From an uncultured Pelagibacteraceae bacterium (GTDB lineage Bacteria > Pseudomonadota > Alphaproteobacteria > Pelagibacterales > Pelagibacteraceae), in contig CACHVY010000003.1 in assembly GCA_902583455.1 (NCBI GenBank), positions 97,976 through 161,975 of the forward strand: a stretch of DNA of 64,000 nucleotides, read 5' to 3'. Under the pieces are notes generated by a model. It did not search any database. It was not told where the DNA came from and saw only the letters and a list, made by a program, of their open reading frames with translations. How positions within the stretch are numbered: position 1 is the first letter of the stretch; each line of letters starts with the position of its first letter. A program made the translations under genes and the position numbers. Below, piece after piece: positions 9,085 to 17,346 of the stretch.

Positions 9085-11235
9085 ATGGAGAATATTGAAT
9101 TGGGTACTGTAAAATCTTTTGTAGATACGCTTTGGGTAATAGATTGCGCTATTCTGGTATTTATTATGCAAGCTGGATTCATGTGCATGGAGACTGGTCT
9201 ATCACGACACAAAAATAGCATTAACGTTGCCTTAAAAAATGCTGCAGACTTTGGTGTAGCGGTCGTTGTTTTTTGGATCTTTGGATTTGGTTTAATGTTT
9301 GGAAAAAGCTTTAATGGATTGTTTGGAACAGACTTATTTTTATTCAAGACAGATATAGCTGAATATATGGTTTACTTTGTGTTTCAAGCAATGTTTGTTG
9401 CTACTGCTGCAACTATTATCTCAGGTGCTGTTGCAGAGAGAATGAAGTTCAATGGTTACATAATTATTACAATATTAGCAACTGGAATAATTTATCCAAT
9501 TGTAGGCCATTGGGCATGGTCCTCAAGCTATCTTAGTAATATGGATGCTGAAAGACAATTGTTGGAGATAACTGGCCAAATAAGTACAGGCGGGTGGTTA
9601 AGTAAAATAGGTTTTATCGATTTTGCTGGTAGTACTATTGTCCATTCAGTTGGTGGATGGATGGCACTTGCAGCTGTTATGATTTTGGGACCAAGAATAG
9701 GAAAGTATTCAAAAGCAAACAAAGGAAAGTTTACAGGTTCTAGTTTTCCTTTAGCAGTATTAGGAACATTAATACTTTGGTTTGGTTGGTTTGGTTTTAA
9801 CGGTGGAAGTAATGGTGCAATGGATGAAGCTGTACCACTAATATTAATTAATACCTTTTTAGCAGCTTCATTTGGTTTACTGACAGGGCTTGGTATTTCT
9901 TTTACTTTATTTAAAAAACCAGATCCTTATTATGTTATTCTTGGGCCATTAGCAGGTTTAGTTGCTATAACTGCTGGGTGCAACTCAATGTCATCCGTTG
10001 TTTCAATATTTGTTGGAATAGTTGGCGCCATAATTGCGATACTAGTTAATGAAATTTTGCACAAATACGAAATTGATGATGTAGTAGGAGCTATACCAGT
10101 TCACTTAGCAGCTGGAGTCTGGGGAACTTTAGCCGTTGGTTTATTTAGCGATTTAGATTTGTTAGGCACTGGTTTAAGTAGAATTGAGCAAATAGAGGCA
10201 CAATTAATTGGTATAATTTCAATTGGAACATTTTCTTTCGTAGGTTCCTATATTATCTTAAATATTTTAAATAAAATTTATCCTTTACGAGTAAGCCCTA
10301 TTCAAGAAGAGCTCGGCCTTAATATTGCAGAGCATAATGCAACTTCAGTAGAACATGATTTAATTTCTATTTTAGAAAAACAATCTGAGAGTGGAGATTT
10401 AACTATTAGAGGACCGCAAGACCCATTTACTGCAGGGGGTGTGATAGGTTTATATTATAACAAACTAATGAGCAAACTAGAGACTAGTGAAATAGAAAAA
10501 CAAAAGTGGAGAAATAGAATTACAAATGAAGTTAAACTTGCAGTAAAAGTTCAAGAAAACTTTCTTCCTAAAAGAAATTTAGATAATTATCCTGTGCATG
10601 GTATCAACATTGCTGCCAGAGAGGTTTCTGGAGATTTTTTTAGTTTTTATCCACACAATGAAAGTGTTTATTTCATTATTGCAGACGTGGCTGGAAAAGG
10701 AATTCATGCAGGAATGGTTATGGCTAAAGCCTCCACTCTCTTTGAAATAATGTCGAGAGATAAAGTTGACGTTGATGAAATGACTTTCCACATGAATAAT
10801 GATTTACATATAACAAAAACAGCCGGGATGTTTGTTACCTCAATTATAGGCAATTATAATGTTAAAAGTGGAGAATTAAATTGGGTAAATGCTGGCCATC
10901 AGCCCGCTTTATTGAGAGATGAAAAAGGTAATTTTGAGGAGTTTGCGAGCAAATCACCTCCATTAGGAGTTGTAAAACAAAACTCAAAAAATGATTATTT
11001 TATCAATAAATCTAATCTAAATGGAAATAGGTTCTACGCTTTTACTGATGGTTTATCAGAAAGCCTGGATAAAAATAATAAAGAGATTGGTATTGAGGGC
11101 TCTAAAGAAGTTATTAATAAAAATTTTAATAAAGATTTGCAAGATGAACTTAATGACATTGCTAAAGAAATAAAATCTAACGCTAAAAATCATCAATTAA
11201 GTGATGATTTAACTGTTTTAGCTATCGGAAAATAA
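9085..11235 (+). CDS. ammonium transporter fused to SpoIIE/PP2C-type phosphatase
   Basis: A 716-residue fusion. Residues 1-400 are a complete Amt/AmtB channel with about eleven membrane helices and both pore histidines (H187 in STIVHSVGGWMAL, H340 in GAIPVHLAAGVWG), so ammonium conduction should be intact. A linker of about 75 residues (HNATSVEHDLISILEK; SEIEKQKWRNRITNEVKLAVKVQENFLPKR, a probable signalling helix) leads to a SpoIIE/RsbU-type PPM phosphatase, about 505-716. It keeps the metal residues D517 (EVSGDFFSF) and D534 (IADVAGKG), AGMFVTSIIG, NAGHQPALL, FTDGLSE and DDLTVLAIG. Such phosphatases usually dephosphorylate STAS anti-sigma antagonists, and an RsbV/RsbW-like pair is encoded at 40569-41318. 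The fusion suggests ammonium sensing by the channel; this is inferred. Confidence 0.93.
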   Translation: MENIELGTVKSFVDTLWVIDCAILVFIMQAGFMCMETGLSRHKNSINVALKNAADFGVAVVVFWIFGFGLMFGKSFNGLFGTDLFLFKTDIAEYMVYFVFQAMFVATAATIISGAVAERMKFNGYIIITILATGIIYPIVGHWAWSSSYLSNMDAERQLLEITGQISTGGWLSKIGFIDFAGSTIVHSVGGWMALAAVMILGPRIGKYSKANKGKFTGSSFPLAVLGTLILWFGWFGFNGGSNGAMDEAVPLILINTFLAASFGLLTGLGISFTLFKKPDPYYVILGPLAGLVAITAGCNSMSSVVSIFVGIVGAIIAILVNEILHKYEIDDVVGAIPVHLAAGVWGTLAVGLFSDLDLLGTGLSRIEQIEAQLIGIISIGTFSFVGSYIILNILNKIYPLRVSPIQEELGLNIAEHNATSVEHDLISILEKQSESGDLTIRGPQDPFTAGGVIGLYYNKLMSKLETSEIEKQKWRNRITNEVKLAVKVQENFLPKRNLDNYPVHGINIAAREVSGDFFSFYPHNESVYFIIADVAGKGIHAGMVMAKASTLFEIMSRDKVDVDEMTFHMNNDLHITKTAGMFVTSIIGNYNVKSGELNWVNAGHQPALLRDEKGNFEEFASKSPPLGVVKQNSKNDYFINKSNLNGNRFYAFTDGLSESLDKNNKEIGIEGSKEVINKNFNKDLQDELNDIAKEIKSNAKNHQLSDDLTVLAIGK

Positions 11236-11239
11236 TTTT

Positions 11240-12520
11240 TCACCCAATTCTAATTTTTGGCATACAGTAAAAATCTGCAGTATCTATTTTTGACGAATAT
11301 TCTCTTCTCATGTTCCATTTTTTATGCACCCCAGCACTTGCAAGGCTCAAAGTAGACCTGCCATATCGGTAGTTAGTATTATCAATTGATTTCATTAACT
11401 TATTTATTTTTTCATCCCTCTCTGATGAAAACAAATTTTTCTTTTCAATATCATTTGACAATCCTGTTAGCATTACTCCTGCTTTTTGATAACGATAACC
11501 ATTTTTAAAAATATTTTCTAAAATAGAAATAGCTGCTTTCACTATTTCGATACTGTTATTTGTTGCAATTGGAAAGTCTATTGTTTTGGAATTTGAATAA
11601 TATCCAAAGTTTCTTTGAAAAGGGCTAGTTCTTACAAAAACTGTTATTGCTTTTGCAACCAAAGATTCTGATCTTACCTTTTCAGAAGCATTCAGACAAT
11701 AATTTGCAACTGCTTCTTTTAATTCTTGAAAACTTTCAACCCTTTTTCCAAAAGAACGTGAGACTACACAACTTTTTCTCTTTGAAGTAGTTTTTTCAAG
11801 ATCTATGCAAGGCACACCTCTTAGTTCCATTGCTGTCCTTGAACTTAAAACATTTGAAGATTTTTTTATCCAGGTGTTAGATTTATTTTTTAATTGTTTA
11901 GCATTATATATTCCATTTTTCTGATAAAATTTCGTTAATTGTCTACCAACCCCCCATACATCATTTATTTCTATTTTTTCCAATATCGGATCAAGATTCT
12001 CAACGCCAATCAAACTTGTAACACCTGATTGTTTTTTCTTTGCAATATGATTTGCAATTTTGCTCAGAGTTTTAGTTTTCGCTATTCCTATACTGGTTGG
12101 AATACCAGTCCATTGCAGCACAGTATTTCTTATCTCTTTCCCAACATCCGTTATTTCATTGTCTGGAAAATTAGACAAATCCATAAACGCTTCATCTATT
12201 GAGTACACCTCTATATCAGAATTAAATCTTTTTAATGTTCTCATTACTCTTCTTGATAGATCTCCGTATAAAGAATAGTTTGAAGAAAAAACTTGTACAT
12301 TATTTTTAATAATTATATTTTTTGCTTTGAAATATGGTTCTCCCATTTTTATTCCAAGAGCTTTTGCTTCATTAGATCTTGAAATAATACAGCCGTCATT
12401 GTTGGATAAAACAACGACAGGTTTTTTTCTTATTTTAGGATTAAATAATCTTTCACAAGATACATAGAAAGAATTACAATCGACCAGTGCTATTTTTTTA
12501 GTAAACCGAGTGGATGACAT
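11240..12520 (-). CDS. umuC: DNA polymerase V catalytic subunit UmuC (Y-family)
   Basis: A 426-residue Y-family translesion polymerase. Palm motifs are DCNSFYVSCERLF (catalytic D14) and YSIDEAFMDL (D109, E110); LSNNDGCIISRSNEAKALGIKMG is a strong UmuC signature, followed by the helix-hairpin-helix region GVGRQLTKFYQKNG and a little-finger domain near 255-370. The length matches E. coli UmuC (422). Its ATG overlaps the end of umuD by 23 bases, so the two subunits are coupled. Both should be under LexA control through the operator upstream of umuD. It would copy past UV lesions, sensible for a sunlit surface bacterium. Its stop lies four bases from that of the convergent Amt-SpoIIE gene. Confidence 0.95.
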   Translation of the reverse strand: MSSTRFTKKIALVDCNSFYVSCERLFNPKIRKKPVVVLSNNDGCIISRSNEAKALGIKMGEPYFKAKNIIIKNNVQVFSSNYSLYGDLSRRVMRTLKRFNSDIEVYSIDEAFMDLSNFPDNEITDVGKEIRNTVLQWTGIPTSIGIAKTKTLSKIANHIAKKKQSGVTSLIGVENLDPILEKIEINDVWGVGRQLTKFYQKNGIYNAKQLKNKSNTWIKKSSNVLSSRTAMELRGVPCIDLEKTTSKRKSCVVSRSFGKRVESFQELKEAVANYCLNASEKVRSESLVAKAITVFVRTSPFQRNFGYYSNSKTIDFPIATNNSIEIVKAAISILENIFKNGYRYQKAGVMLTGLSNDIEKKNLFSSERDEKINKLMKSIDNTNYRYGRSTLSLASAGVHKKWNMRREYSSKIDTADFYCMPKIRIG

Positions 12521-12893
12521 AAGTTACAACTCCCCAAATAAAGATATCTTCTTCTTCGTTAATTAAAATTCGATCTTTAAAGTTTTTAGATCCTGAAGTA
12601 AGAAATTTTTTATCTCTTTCCTGGACAAAACTTTTAACAACTAACTCATCGTGAACATTCGCAATTACAGTTGAAAAATTTTTTGGTTTTAAACTTTTAT
12701 CAACCACCAATATATCCCCATCATTAATACCAACATCAGTCATAGATTTACCTTGTACTCTAATCACAAAAGTTGCTGGAACATTCCTTATTAAATGAAC
12801 ATTAAGATCTATATCTTCTTCTATGTAGTCTGTAGCAGGAGACGGAAAACCAGCCCCAGCTTTGTGTAAATAATAAGGTATTGTAATCTTCAT
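12498..12893 (-). CDS. umuD: UmuD, self-cleaving polymerase V accessory subunit
   Basis: A 131-residue member of the LexA/UmuD S24 peptidase family. The cleavage region is AGAGFPSPATDYIEED, with the likely scissile A14-G15 bond. The catalytic dyad is S50 (QGKSMTDVGI) and K87 (ELVVKSFVQ), 37 residues apart as in E. coli UmuD (S60/K97). It has no N-terminal DNA-binding domain, which separates it from LexA. RecA filament-induced cleavage would give UmuD', which joins UmuC to form polymerase V. The ATG at 12893 lies only four bases from the SOS operator and has no recognisable Shine-Dalgarno sequence. Confidence 0.95.
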   Translation of the reverse strand: MKITIPYYLHKAGAGFPSPATDYIEEDIDLNVHLIRNVPATFVIRVQGKSMTDVGINDGDILVVDKSLKPKNFSTVIANVHDELVVKSFVQERDKKFLTSGSKNFKDRILINEEEDIFIWGVVTYVIHSVY

Positions 12894-12912
12894 AAATGTT
12901 CTTATTTTGTTC
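12892..12912 (-). promoter_or_regulatory. SOS box (LexA operator) of umuDC
   Basis: On the minus strand the sequence is GAAC-AAAATAA-GAAC (12912 to 12898), an exact match to the alphaproteobacterial LexA box GAAC-N7-GAAC. It is followed by ATTTATG, in which the umuD start codon lies. A TATAAA-like element lies just upstream on this strand. The operator aligns with the one in front of recA at 18 of 21 positions, well beyond the LexA core. Confidence 0.85.
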
Positions 12913-12974
12913 TTTTAATATTTATAGCCTAATAATTAAATGTAGTCAAATAGGTTGTATTTTGAGTCTGAAAT

Positions 12975-12996
12975 TGAATCAAAAGTGAATCAAAAG
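12975..12996 (+). repeat. 11-bp tandem direct repeat, two copies
   Basis: TGAATCAAAAG occurs twice back to back (12975-12985, 12986-12996) in the region between divergent umuD and the first GFA gene. The 11-bp period is about one helical turn, so a protein could contact both copies on one DNA face. No function is known, and two copies in AT-rich DNA may be chance. Confidence 0.45.
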
Positions 12997-13060
12997 GTGA
13001 ACATTCAAACTAGATATTGTTGTGTTGTGGATAACTTTTACAATAGATAGACTAAATGAA

Positions 13061-13429
13061 ATGAGAAAATTAATCTGTCATTGTGGTCTTATAGAAATTG
13101 AGATTGATATAAAAGATAGTTTTGAAGATTTATACAGATGTAATTGTTCAATGTGCATTAGGAAAGGAGCAATTACTGCAATTGTAAACAAAGAAGATTT
13201 AAAAGTAGTTAAAGGTATGAATAAATTAAAATGTTATCAATTCAAAACAAAGGTAGCAAAACATTATTTCTGCTCTAATTGTGGAATTCAAACTCATAAT
13301 CTAAGAAGAAGAGATCCAAATACATATGGTATTAATGTTGCGTGTATCGATGATTTATCTACAAATGAACTATTTAACTTTAAAGTAAGAATAAATGATG
13401 GAAGAAATCATATAATGGATAGGCAATAA
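13061..13429 (+). CDS. GFA/Mss4-like zinc protein, first tandem copy
   Basis: A 122-residue protein of the GFA (glutathione-dependent formaldehyde-activating, Mss4-like) family. Cys pairs that bind zinc are seen in LICHCGLIEIE (CxC), LYRCNCSMCIRKG (CxCxxC) and YFCSNCGIQTHN (CxxC). Starting at ATG 13061 aligns the N-terminus (MRKLICHCG) with the next gene (MKKKLTCHCG); the in-frame GTG at 13022 would add 13 residues lacking in the paralogue. Despite the family name, most members have no proven formaldehyde activity. A gap of two bases links it to its paralogue. Confidence 0.85.
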   Translation: MRKLICHCGLIEIEIDIKDSFEDLYRCNCSMCIRKGAITAIVNKEDLKVVKGMNKLKCYQFKTKVAKHYFCSNCGIQTHNLRRRDPNTYGINVACIDDLSTNELFNFKVRINDGRNHIMDRQ

Positions 13430-13431
13430 TT

Positions 13432-13803
13432 GTGAAAAAAAAATTAACATGTCATTGTGGAGAATTTGAAGCAGAAGTAACAATACCTGAAAATGGTATC
13501 GAAAAAGTTATGAGATGTAATTGTACTTTATGTAAGAGAAAAGGTTACGTAATCGGAGTTTTAGGTGAAAATGACTTTAAAATTATAAAAGGTGAAAAGT
13601 TTTTAAAACTTTATCAGTACTATACAAAAGCCGCAAAACATTATTTCTGTTCAATATGTGGAATTCATACACACAATAGACCAAGAATAAATCCTAAAAT
13701 ATTTGGTATTAATGTAGCATGTGTAGAGGGCATAGATCCATTCGAATTAAAAAATGTTGGACTTAATGATGGTGAAAACCATCCACTAGATCAAAAGAAT
13801 TAA
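13432..13803 (+). CDS. GFA/Mss4-like zinc protein, second tandem copy
   Basis: A 123-residue paralogue of the gene just upstream, sharing the same Cys framework: LTCHCGEFEAEV, MRCNCTLCKRKG and YFCSICGIHTHN, and the near-identical tail INVACVEGIDPFELKNVGLNDG. It uses a GTG start at 13432, two bases after the previous stop. Its TAA overlaps the ATG of the glycerate kinase gene, so it is in the same operon. The pair clearly arose by tandem duplication and has since diverged to roughly half identity by eye. Its substrate is unknown; a role with one-carbon compounds would fit the family name but is unproven. Confidence 0.85.
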   Translation: MKKKLTCHCGEFEAEVTIPENGIEKVMRCNCTLCKRKGYVIGVLGENDFKIIKGEKFLKLYQYYTKAAKHYFCSICGIHTHNRPRINPKIFGINVACVEGIDPFELKNVGLNDGENHPLDQKN

Positions 13804-14732
13804 TGCTTAATCATTTAGATTGTTACCAAAAGGTAAAGAAAAAGTGTTTTAAATTTATTAATTTACAGGAAACTAAAAAAGAAAAATTTAATAATAAAGA
13901 AAAAATGATTAAAAGTTTTTTAATTCCAATTTGTTTTTGGATTAATAAAAATAAACCACAAAATAAAACATTTATTATAGGACTTGCCGGTGGCCAAGGA
14001 ACTGGTAAGACAACTATATCTTCTTTAATAAAATTAATATTATCAACTTATTTTAAATTTAGTGTATTTAAAGTCTCTATTGACGATTTTTATAAAACTA
14101 GAAAAGAGAGACTAAAACTATCAAAATCAAAACATCCCCTACTTTTAACAAGAGGTGTGCCAGGAACACATGACGTTAATATGATTAATACACTTTTTTA
14201 TAATGTAAAAAAAAAGAAATTTAATAGTATGTTGATACCAAAATTTGATAAATCAATAGATGATCGGTGCAACAAAAAACTTTGGTACAAGATAAAGAAA
14301 AAACCTGATGTGTTGATTTTAGAGGGGTGGTGTGTTGGAGCAAAACCAGAGAAAAGAGACACTTTAAATAAGTCAATCAACAAATTAGAGAAAAATTTAG
14401 ATAGTAAAAAAAAGTGGAGACTGTATGTTAATAATCAATTAAAAAATAAATATTCCAAGCTATTTAATCAAATTGACAGTTTATTATATTTAAAGGCTAA
14501 AAATTTTAATCTACTCAAACGTTGGAGAATTAAACAAGAAAAAAAACTTAAATTAAAAAATAAAAGAAAAAAAAATAATAAAATTATGAATAATTCTGAA
14601 GTTTTAAATTTTATGATGACATATCAAAGGATTACACAAAATATGTTTAAAATTGCGCCAAAACACTCATCTATTATTATTGACTTAAATGACAGGCATC
14701 AAATAAAAAGAGTTAAATTTAAAAATGTATAA
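13803..14732 (+). CDS. P-loop kinase, probable D-glycerate 3-kinase
   Basis: A 309-residue P-loop kinase of the plant-type glycerate kinase (GLYK/YggC-like) family. Walker A is GGQGTGKTTISSL (about residues 62-74), the substrate segment is SIDDFYKTRKERLKLSKSKHPLLLTRGVPGTHD, and the strand DVLILEGWCVGAKP carries the Walker-B-like acid. These match glycerate 3-kinase, which makes 3-phosphoglycerate from glycerate and closes glyoxylate/glycolate salvage. The similar uridine and panto kinases lack RGVPGTHD. The ATG shares a base with the previous TAA, and the end overlaps the TolC gene by eight bases. Two lysine-rich helices near the C-terminus are probably just AT-driven codon bias. Confidence 0.8.
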   Translation: MLNHLDCYQKVKKKCFKFINLQETKKEKFNNKEKMIKSFLIPICFWINKNKPQNKTFIIGLAGGQGTGKTTISSLIKLILSTYFKFSVFKVSIDDFYKTRKERLKLSKSKHPLLLTRGVPGTHDVNMINTLFYNVKKKKFNSMLIPKFDKSIDDRCNKKLWYKIKKKPDVLILEGWCVGAKPEKRDTLNKSINKLEKNLDSKKKWRLYVNNQLKNKYSKLFNQIDSLLYLKAKNFNLLKRWRIKQEKKLKLKNKRKKNNKIMNNSEVLNFMMTYQRITQNMFKIAPKHSSIIIDLNDRHQIKRVKFKNV

Positions 14733-16026
14733 AAAAATATTTTTAATCTTGTTTTATTGTTCAATTTTTGGGCAATCTAATGCTGATGATTTAATGACGG
14801 CATTATCTGATGCATACTATAAAAATCCAGAACTTAATGCTGAAAGAGAAAATATTTTAGTTTCTAAAGAAGATCTTAAAATATCAAGAAGTGAATTTTT
14901 ACCATCAATCACAATTACCGGATCCAAAAGTGAACAAACCACTGATAAATTAACAGATAGATCTGGAAATAATACGGCTATTACAGATGTAGACACCGAA
15001 ACTCAGAAAATAATTATAGAACAAACTTTATTTCAAGGACTTGGTGGAAAAGCTGATTTAGATAAAAGCAAGATTGGAATAGATTTAGCGGAAGCAAATT
15101 TATTAAAGAAAGAACAAGAAATAATCTTGATAGCTGCGGAAGCTTATAGCGGGCTTACTTTTGCAAAAAAAAAGCTAGATATTAATAAAGAAAATTTAAG
15201 TTTACTTGAAAGACAAGTTGAAACAGACCAAAATAGATTGGAAAACGGTTTAATAACACTTGCTGATTTAGCTCAATCCGAGTCTTCCCTTGCAGGAGCA
15301 GAGGCACAATTTATCAATTCAAAAAATGATTTAGTAACAGCAAAATTAACTTATGAAAAAATCATTGGTCCTTTAGATGACATTGATTTAATTAATGGAA
15401 GTATAAATTTAAATTTTGATGTTCCTGAAAGTTTAAATAAAGCTATTGAATTGTCTATTGGTAATAACCCAGATTTAAAAATCGCAAAATTAGAGTATGA
15501 GCAATCACAACAAGATGTTAAAATAGCATTAGCTGAATTTTCACCAACCGCTAAATTGTCAGCCGAGTCCACCAAAACTAATGATTTAAGCTCTACTGTG
15601 GACGAGAGAGATCAAGATACTCTTAAAGCGGAAATAACTTGGCCCCTATTTAAGGGAGGCAAAAATTCAGCTTCTTTAGAAAGAAGTAAAAGACTGAACA
15701 ACAGAAAAAAACTACTTTTAGATAACGCGCTAAGAACTAATGAGACAAATGTTGCAAGCGCATGGTCAAGTTTTCAATCATCAGAGAGCGCCTTAACATC
15801 TGTTAGATCCCAAGTTAATGCAGCAGAAATTGCAAACGAAGGTATTACAGTTGAGTACGAGACAGGTCTTGGAAGAACTACTCTAGATGTTATTCAATCA
15901 AATACAATTTTACTAACATCAAGAATTAATTTAGCTAATTCAGAGAGAAACTTTTTCTTATCTCAGCTGGAACTATTAAAGTCTATTGGACTTTTGAACG
16001 CTAAATATCTCAAAATAGTTAAGTAA
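14725..16026 (+). CDS. tolC: TolC-family outer membrane efflux protein
   Basis: A 433-residue outer membrane channel. A signal peptide (MYKKIFLILFYCSIFGQSNA) is followed by two homologous OEP halves. The first is LSDAYYKNPELNAERENI...FLPSITITGS with an AEAYSGLTFAKKKLDINKENL coiled coil. The second is AIELSIGNNPDLKIAKLEYEQS...EFSPTAKLSAES with GLGRTTLDVIQSNTILL. It would form the trimeric exit duct used by type I secretion or RND/MFS pumps. No inner-membrane pump or adaptor gene is beside it, as is often true when one TolC serves several systems. Its start overlaps the glycerate kinase gene by eight bases. Confidence 0.92.
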   Translation: MYKKIFLILFYCSIFGQSNADDLMTALSDAYYKNPELNAERENILVSKEDLKISRSEFLPSITITGSKSEQTTDKLTDRSGNNTAITDVDTETQKIIIEQTLFQGLGGKADLDKSKIGIDLAEANLLKKEQEIILIAAEAYSGLTFAKKKLDINKENLSLLERQVETDQNRLENGLITLADLAQSESSLAGAEAQFINSKNDLVTAKLTYEKIIGPLDDIDLINGSINLNFDVPESLNKAIELSIGNNPDLKIAKLEYEQSQQDVKIALAEFSPTAKLSAESTKTNDLSSTVDERDQDTLKAEITWPLFKGGKNSASLERSKRLNNRKKLLLDNALRTNETNVASAWSSFQSSESALTSVRSQVNAAEIANEGITVEYETGLGRTTLDVIQSNTILLTSRINLANSERNFFLSQLELLKSIGLLNAKYLKIVK

Positions 16027-16057
16027 ATGGACTATTATTTTTAATTCTTGCCAATGA

Positions 16058-16078
16058 GAACAAAATGTGTACATTTAT
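16058..16078 (+). promoter_or_regulatory. SOS box (LexA operator) of recA
   Basis: GAAC-AAAATGT-GTAC at 16058-16072 matches the alphaproteobacterial GAAC-N7-GAAC operator with one mismatch and lies about 50 bases before the recA ATG. It continues as ATTTAT, and over 21 positions it differs at only three from the umuDC operator. This indicates LexA control of recA, although lexA is not in the window. Confidence 0.78.
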
Positions 16079-16122
16079 TAGTATGATTCGTATGTTAAAA
16101 AACACAAAAAAAGAGGAAAAAT

Positions 16123-17247
16123 ATGAGTAAAAATAATTTAAAAGTAGTTAAATCAGCAAAAGATAAAGATTTGGAAAATAAAGAGAAAAATAAAGCTCTA
16201 GAAGCAGCTATTAGTCAGATTACAGATAACTTTGGAAAAGGCTCTGTGATGAAGCTTGGCCAAAAAAAAGCAATGGATATAGAGTCTATTTCTACAGGCT
16301 CATTAAGCTTGGATTTAGCGCTAGGTATTGGTGGATTACCGAAAGGAAGAATTGTTGAAATTTATGGTCCAGAATCTTCTGGAAAAACAACACTTGCTCT
16401 TCAAGTAATCGCTGAAGCTCAAAAATCTGGTGGAATATGCGCATTCGTTGATGCAGAGCATGCTTTAGACCCAGTATATGCAAAAAAATTAGGTGTAAAT
16501 ACAGAGGAATTATTAATTTCTCAACCTGATGCTGGTGAGCAAGCACTAGAGATAGCAGATACACTTGTTAAATCAGGTTCTATTTCTGTAATAGTTATCG
16601 ACTCAGTGGCAGCATTAACACCAAAAGCTGAAATCGAAGGGGACATGGGAGACCATCACGTAGGTCTTCAATCAAGATTAATGAGCCAGGCTTTGAGAAA
16701 ATTAACTAGCTCAATATCAAACACAAATACAATGATGATTTTCATTAATCAAATCAGAATGAAAATAGGTGTTATGTTTGGAAGTCCTGAAACTACATCA
16801 GGTGGAAATGCATTAAAATTCTACTCATCTGTAAGAATGGATATTAGAAGAATTGGTGCGATAAAAGATAAAGATGCAATCATTGGTAACTCTACAAGGG
16901 TTAAGGTTGTTAAAAACAAAGTATCTCCTCCATTTAAAGTAGTTGAGTTTGATCTAATGTATGGAAAAGGAATTAGTAAAGTAGGTGAATTAATTGATCT
17001 TGGTGCAAAAGCAGAGATTGTTGAAAAATCTGGCGCATGGTATGCATACAAAGGTGAGAAAATTGGTCAAGGAAGAGAAAATGCCAAAATCTACTTAGAA
17101 CAAAATCCAAAAGTTGCTGCTGAAATAGAAATGGCAATTAGAGAAAAAGCAGGCGTGATCACTAAAAAAATAGAAGGCAATCCACTTGATCAGGAGAAAA
17201 TAGAAGCGAGCCAAAAAGAAGAGACTCCTCCTGCAAAAAAGAATTAG
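16123..17247 (+). CDS. recA: RecA recombinase
   Basis: A 374-residue RecA, the ATP-dependent strand-exchange protein that also triggers LexA and UmuD self-cleavage. Walker A is GPESSGKTT (82-90), followed by [32 protein letters not shown] (Walker B and loop L1) and loop L2 [18 protein letters not shown]. The N-terminus has an extra Lys-rich stretch of about 20 residues, and the C-terminus ends in an acidic/Lys tail. GAGG at 16112-16115 is a fair Shine-Dalgarno site seven bases before the ATG. An SOS box lies upstream and a strong terminator downstream, so it is a single-gene SOS unit. It would also serve recombination of DNA taken up by the nearby type IV pilus machinery. Confidence 0.98.
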   Translation: MSKNNLKVVKSAKDKDLENKEKNKALEAAISQITDNFGKGSVMKLGQKKAMDIESISTGSLSLDLALGIGGLPKGRIVEIYGPESSGKTTLALQVIAEAQKSGGICAFVDAEHALDPVYAKKLGVNTEELLISQPDAGEQALEIADTLVKSGSISVIVIDSVAALTPKAEIEGDMGDHHVGLQSRLMSQALRKLTSSISNTNTMMIFINQIRMKIGVMFGSPETTSGGNALKFYSSVRMDIRRIGAIKDKDAIIGNSTRVKVVKNKVSPPFKVVEFDLMYGKGISKVGELIDLGAKAEIVEKSGAWYAYKGEKIGQGRENAKIYLEQNPKVAAEIEMAIREKAGVITKKIEGNPLDQEKIEASQKEETPPAKKN

Positions 17248-17270
17248 CTAAATAGTCATTATTAGTAATA

Positions 17271-17296
17271 AAAGGCGTCCTATCGGACGCCTTTTT
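17271..17296 (+). terminator. Rho-independent terminator after recA
   Basis: A perfect 10-bp stem, AAAGGCGTCC (17271-17280) with its complement at 17285-17294, closes a TATC loop and runs into TTTTT. It sits 24 bases after the recA stop and separates recA from alaS. Confidence 0.93.
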
Positions 17297-17346
17297 CCCC
17301 TTTAACATTATAGACATCATTTAAAAAAGCTGTATTTTAAAAAGAT

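Noticed and set aside
13022..13060. Upstream GTG start for the first GFA gene
   Set aside because: It adds 13 residues absent from the tandem paralogue; ATG 13061 gives matching N-termini.
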